Assembly (NCBI GenBank): GCA_900321895.1 | Contig: ONYB01000120.1 | Location: 1 to 7,432, forward strand | Direction: 5' to 3' | Source: an uncultured Brachyspira sp. | GTDB lineage: Bacteria > Cyanobacteriota > Vampirovibrionia > Gastranaerophilales > Gastranaerophilaceae | DNA length: 7,432 nt | Shown: piece by piece, positions 5,677 through 7,432 of the stretch | Position numbering within the stretch: the first letter of the stretch is position 1 | Layout: every line of letters begins with the position of its first letter | Position numbers and translations under genes: made by a program | Notes under the pieces: generated by a model | What the model was told of the DNA's origin: nothing | The model's input: the letters and a program-made list of their open reading frames with translations, nothing else | Databases searched by the model: none

Positions 5677-5710
5677 AACACCGCAAGATTTTTTCGGGCG
5701 GTGTTTTGTT
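5677..5710 (+). terminator. terminator of the coiled-coil gene
   Basis: AACACCGC (5677-5684), 13-nt loop, GCGGTGTT (5698-5705), then TTGTT. An 8-bp GC-containing stem with a T-rich tail, about 30 nt after the stop codon. Confidence 0.85.
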
Positions 5711-5755
5711 GTGTGAAAAATTTAGTGCAAATTCTTATAGTTTGTTTACAATTTG

Positions 5756-5784
5756 TTTGCTTTTTATTTTGTTTGGTTTATCAT
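5756..5784 (+). promoter_or_regulatory. candidate promoter of the rpmG-nusG block
   Basis: TATCAT (5779-5784, 5/6 to -10) with a weak -35, TTTGCT (5756-5761), 17 bp upstream. Start expected near 5791, just before the leader hairpin at 5801-5837. It is the most plausible promoter between the 5710 terminator and rpmG. Confidence 0.4.
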
Positions 5785-5800
5785 AGGAACATAAGCCGAT

Positions 5801-5837
5801 TAAGATAGAATGTGTATCACTACCACATTCTATTTTA
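5801..5837 (+). promoter_or_regulatory. 14-bp hairpin in the rpmG leader
   Basis: TAAGATAGAATGTG (5801-5814) pairs with CACATTCTATTTTA (5824-5837) with one G-U, loop TATCACTAC. It lies in the 5' leader, about 75 nt before rpmG. It could be an attenuator, a protein-binding hairpin or an RNA-stability element. It lacks a clean U-tract, so plain termination is less likely. Confidence 0.6.
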
Positions 5838-5912
5838 GAAAGGAAAGAAAATTCCCCTAAAAACGGCTCTTGACAAGAAAATAATCAATAAAACTATAAA
5901 GGAAATACAAAA

Positions 5913-6080
5913 ATGGGTATCAAAGGAAAAAACGACAGAATGGTAGTTTTGGCATGTGAAGACTGCAAAGAAAGAAACTACACAACTACAAAAAACAAAA
6001 AGAACATTAAAGAAAGACTTGAATTGAGCAAATATTGCCCAAGATGTCAAAAACACACAACTCATAAAGAGACTAAATAA
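5913..6080 (+). CDS. rpmG: 50S ribosomal protein L33, zinc-ribbon form
   Basis: A 55-aa protein, MGIKGKNDRMVVLACEDCKE..., of the usual L33 length. Two Cys pairs, CEDC (15-18) and CPRC (42-45), form the zinc ribbon of the C+ type of L33; many bacteria also keep a Cys-free copy for zinc shortage, and none is seen here. The core RNYTTTKNKKN and the basic composition fit the family. AAAGGA (5898-5903) is the Shine-Dalgarno for ATG 5913. rpmG just ahead of tRNA-Trp, secE and nusG is a widely conserved order. The stop codon touches the folded element that follows. Confidence 0.96.
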   Translation: MGIKGKNDRMVVLACEDCKERNYTTTKNKKNIKERLELSKYCPRCQKHTTHKETK

Positions 6081-6206
6081 CCGAATTTTCGGTAGAGTGG
6101 AGCGTAGCGAAACTCGTCACGTCCGAAGCTCCGATTGAGCGATTGCGAATTTTTGTTAAAAATTTGCAGTAGCGAAAAGTAGGAGCCGGACTGCCGAATA
6201 ATTCGG
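6081..6206 (+). ncRNA. folded intergenic element between rpmG and tRNA-Trp
   Basis: A 126-nt stretch that folds on itself. Closing stem: 6081-6095 (CCGAATTTTCGGTAG) with 6191-6206 (CTGCCGAATAATTCGG), one bulge and one G-U. Internal stem: GTCCG-aa-GCTCC (6121-6132) with GGAGC-CGGAC (6182-6191). The closing stem and this stem compete for base 6191. Nested hairpin: GCGAATTTTT (6145-6154) with AAAAATTTGC (6158-6167), loop GTT. The CCGAA halves can also fold locally (6194-6206). GAGCGTAGCGAA (6100-6111) repeats a word from the 2061-2201 element, and GAGCGATTGCGAA (6137-6149) is a variant. No ORF is present. It could be an RNA element of the operon, a processing signal before the tRNA, or a small palindromic mobile element. 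Its function is unknown. Confidence 0.65.
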
Positions 6207-6230
6207 GTGCGAGGGATGTGCATTCAATAA

Positions 6231-6303
6231 GCGTCCTTAGTTCAGTTGGTAGAACGTCGGTCTCCAAAACCGGATGTCGAGGGTTCGAGTCCTTCAGGGC
6301 GCG
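6231..6303 (+). tRNA. trnW: tRNA-Trp (anticodon CCA)
   Basis: A complete cloverleaf: acceptor GCGTCCT/AGGGCGC with one G-U, D stem GTTC/GAAC, anticodon stem TCGGT/ACCGG around loop CTCCAAA with anticodon CCA, 5-nt variable loop, T arm GAGGG-TTCGAGT-CCTTC. G6303 is the discriminator base and no CCA end is encoded. It lies within the rpmG-secE block and is probably cut from that transcript. Confidence 0.97.
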
Positions 6304-6329
6304 ATTTTATAAAATAAAAGGAAATTCAA

Positions 6330-6533
6330 ATGGATCTGAAATTAGAAGCAATGGTAAACTCAATAAAAAATTACTTCCGAGGCGTTAGAACCGAATGGGG
6401 TAAGATTAACTGGCCTGAAAGAAAACAGGTTGTCACGGAGACAGTTTTTGTAATCGTGATTGTTTTTGTGTTTACTCTTGCCGTATATTTGATGGATATT
6501 ATATTTAAAGGTTTATTTGGCTTAATCAAATAA
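6330..6533 (+). CDS. secE: preprotein translocase subunit SecE
   Basis: SecE clamps and stabilises SecY in the inner-membrane protein-export channel. The 67 aa are the short, single-span form. An amphipathic N-terminal helix (SIKNYFRGVRTEWGKINWP, 11-29) carries the conserved W-x-K-x-x-W-P region, followed by one membrane segment at about 38-58 (VTETVFVIVIVFVFTLAVYLM). The ATG at 6330 has AAAAGGAAA (6317-6325) as Shine-Dalgarno. It follows tRNA-Trp directly and precedes nusG by 41 nt, the standard secE-nusG pairing. Confidence 0.95.
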   Translation: MDLKLEAMVNSIKNYFRGVRTEWGKINWPERKQVVTETVFVIVIVFVFTLAVYLMDIIFKGLFGLIK

Positions 6534-6574
6534 ATTCAGACCTGATTTGCAGGACAAAAAAGATAAGGTGGCTT

Positions 6575-7213
6575 ATGACTAAAGAAGAAAAATCAATGAA
6601 AGAACAGTTGAATGAAGATATTCAGGCAGAACAAGCTGAAGCTGCTGCTGAAGAACAAGCCGGAGAAGAAGCTCGCAAAGCTAAGAAAAATCAAAAACGT
6701 TGGTACATAGTTCATACATACTCAGGTTACGAAAACAAAGTTAAGGTGAACCTTGAAAAACGTATTGAGTATATGAATATGGGAGAAAAAATCTTCCGTA
6801 TTGAAGTTCCGCAAAAAACCGTTACTCAAATCAGAGGCGGTAAAAAACAGGAACGTGAAGAAAAAATCTTCCCAGGATATGTTCTTGTTGAAATGATTAT
6901 GGATGAGGACAGCTGGTACGTTGTAAGACATACCTCAGGCGTTACAAAATTTGTAGGCTCCGCAAAACGTCCTATTCCTGCAAAAGACAGCGAAATTAAA
7001 AAGATTATTAACAGATCAACATCAACGACTCAAAAAATTGAACTTGATGTTAAAGCAGGTGACAAAGTTAGAATTACATCAGGGCCTTTCGCAGACTTTG
7101 TTGCTGATATTATCGAAGTTTATCCTGATAAATCAAAACTTCGTGCAAACGTTTCAATCTTCGGTCGTGAAACTCCGGTTGAATTGGAATACAAGCAAAT
7201 TAACAAATTGTAA
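6575..7213 (+). CDS. nusG: transcription termination/antitermination factor NusG
   Basis: NusG rides on RNA polymerase, modulates pausing and links to Rho or the ribosome. The protein is 212 aa, longer than the usual 175-185 because of an N-terminal tail (1-41), rich in Glu, Ala, Gln and Lys and mainly acidic in its first half. The NGN domain starts at KRWYIVHTYSGYENKVK (41-57) and includes FPGYVLVEM (99-107) and the VRHTSGVTKFVG segment (117-128). The C-terminal KOW domain (about 158-212) has AGDKVRITSGPFADF and RANVSIFGRETPVELEY. ATG 6575 has AAGGTGG (6565-6571) ahead of it, supporting the extended form; an internal ATG at codon 8 is the alternative. rplK follows after 78 nt. Confidence 0.97.
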   Translation: MTKEEKSMKEQLNEDIQAEQAEAAAEEQAGEEARKAKKNQKRWYIVHTYSGYENKVKVNLEKRIEYMNMGEKIFRIEVPQKTVTQIRGGKKQEREEKIFPGYVLVEMIMDEDSWYVVRHTSGVTKFVGSAKRPIPAKDSEIKKIINRSTSTTQKIELDVKAGDKVRITSGPFADFVADIIEVYPDKSKLRANVSIFGRETPVELEYKQINKL

Positions 7214-7233
7214 TACAAATTAGTACAAATAAC

Positions 7234-7277
7234 GTGGAAGGATTTACACTAAAGTCGGTGTAAACCGCTAGTACCAC
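7234..7277 (+). promoter_or_regulatory. hairpin leader before rplK
   Basis: TTTACAC (7243-7249) pairs with GTGTAAA (7258-7264), loop TAAAGTCG. It is extended by GG (7240-7241) with CC (7265-7266) across a bulged A, and by an outer GTGG (7234-7237) with CCAC (7274-7277). No U-tract follows, so it is not a simple terminator. In E. coli the L11 operon leader is bound by L1; a similar feedback site here is only a possibility. Confidence 0.5.
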
Positions 7278-7291
7278 AAAAGGAGAAAAAA

Positions 7292-7432
7292 ATGGCTAAA
7301 AAAGTAGTAGGAAAAATCAAGCTTCAAATCGAAGCAGGTAAAGCAAATCCGTCACCACCGGTTGGTCCTGCATTGGGTCAACATGGTGTTAACATCATGG
7401 ATTTCTGTAAACAATTCAACGCAAAAACTGAA
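7292..7432 (+). CDS. rplK: 50S ribosomal protein L11 (partial, 3' end off window)
   Basis: The first 47 codons, MAKKVVGKIKLQIEAGKANP..., include the hallmark PSPPVGPALGQHGVNIMDFC of the L11 N-terminal domain, which binds the 23S GTPase-associated centre and release factors. The Shine-Dalgarno AAAGGAGA (7279-7286) is well placed for ATG 7292. Its position after nusG is the standard order, with rplA expected next outside the window. Confidence 0.98.
   Translation, partial: MAKKVVGKIKLQIEAGKANPSPPVGPALGQHGVNIMDFCKQFNAKTE

Noticed and set aside
5809..5860. A 16-codon frame starting ATGTGTATC in the rpmG leader
   Set aside because: No Shine-Dalgarno, and the frame simply crosses the hairpin; no sign of leader-peptide codon bias.
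5870..5900. Perfect TTGACA at 5870 with TATAAA at 5895 as an rpmG promoter
   Set aside because: The spacer is 19 bp and the start would fall inside or after the Shine-Dalgarno AAAGGA (5898-5903), removing it from the message.
6081..6230. Insertion sequence or MITE with target-site duplication at the rpmG-tRNA spacer
   Set aside because: Terminal inverted repeats exist, but the flanks (AAATAA and GTGCGA) are not duplicated and no transposase is visible; kept only as an open possibility.

Overview
The window is a compact, AT-rich bacterial chromosome segment made almost entirely of housekeeping genes. No phage, insertion sequence, CRISPR array or defence locus is visible. The order rpmG - tRNA-Trp - secE - nusG - rplK, the neighbouring panD-coaD pair, the zinc-ribbon L33 and an AMIN-like envelope protein fit a low-GC bacterium. 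My best guess is a gut member of the non-photosynthetic Cyanobacteria sister group (Vampirovibrionia/Melainabacteria, Gastranaerophilales type). This is inference from composition and gene style; a Firmicutes-like genome is not excluded.

Layout. Positions 1-1054 (minus): the 5' part of a secreted, membrane-anchored AMIN-like protein that runs off the left edge. Divergent from it is era (1145-2032, plus). Between era and a convergent small HTH-like gene (2298-2510, minus) lies a 141-bp element with 46-nt inverted arms, each built of five degenerate octamers. Upstream of the HTH gene on the same strand is an OmpR/PhoB-type response regulator (2643-3338) with no kinase beside it. Divergent from that is speD (3586-4038, TTG start), closed by a strong terminator. 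Next come panD (best start 4124) and coaD (4491-4970), two enzymes of coenzyme A synthesis. A coiled-coil protein follows under its own near-consensus promoter (5049-5648), ending at a terminator. From about 5780 to the right edge is the translation/secretion/transcription block: rpmG, a folded element of about 126 nt, tRNA-Trp, secE, nusG, and the start of rplK after a hairpin leader.

How the genes fit together. SpeD makes decarboxylated S-adenosylmethionine for polyamines. PanD makes beta-alanine for pantothenate and CoaD acts later in the same CoA route. Era supports 30S maturation. L33, L11, SecE and NusG form the usual growth-linked cluster.

Most notable observations. (1) Two intergenic folded elements (2061-2201 and 6081-6206) share the 12-mer GAGCGTAGCGAA. 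(2) Three genes that lack a Shine-Dalgarno each have a -10-like hexamer ending exactly 6 nt before the ATG, which suggests leaderless mRNAs, while the other genes carry clear Shine-Dalgarno sites. (3) Mini-ORFs of 3-4 codons sit at the starts of the AMIN-like gene and speD. No clearly new multi-gene system is present; the novelty, if any, is in the intergenic elements.
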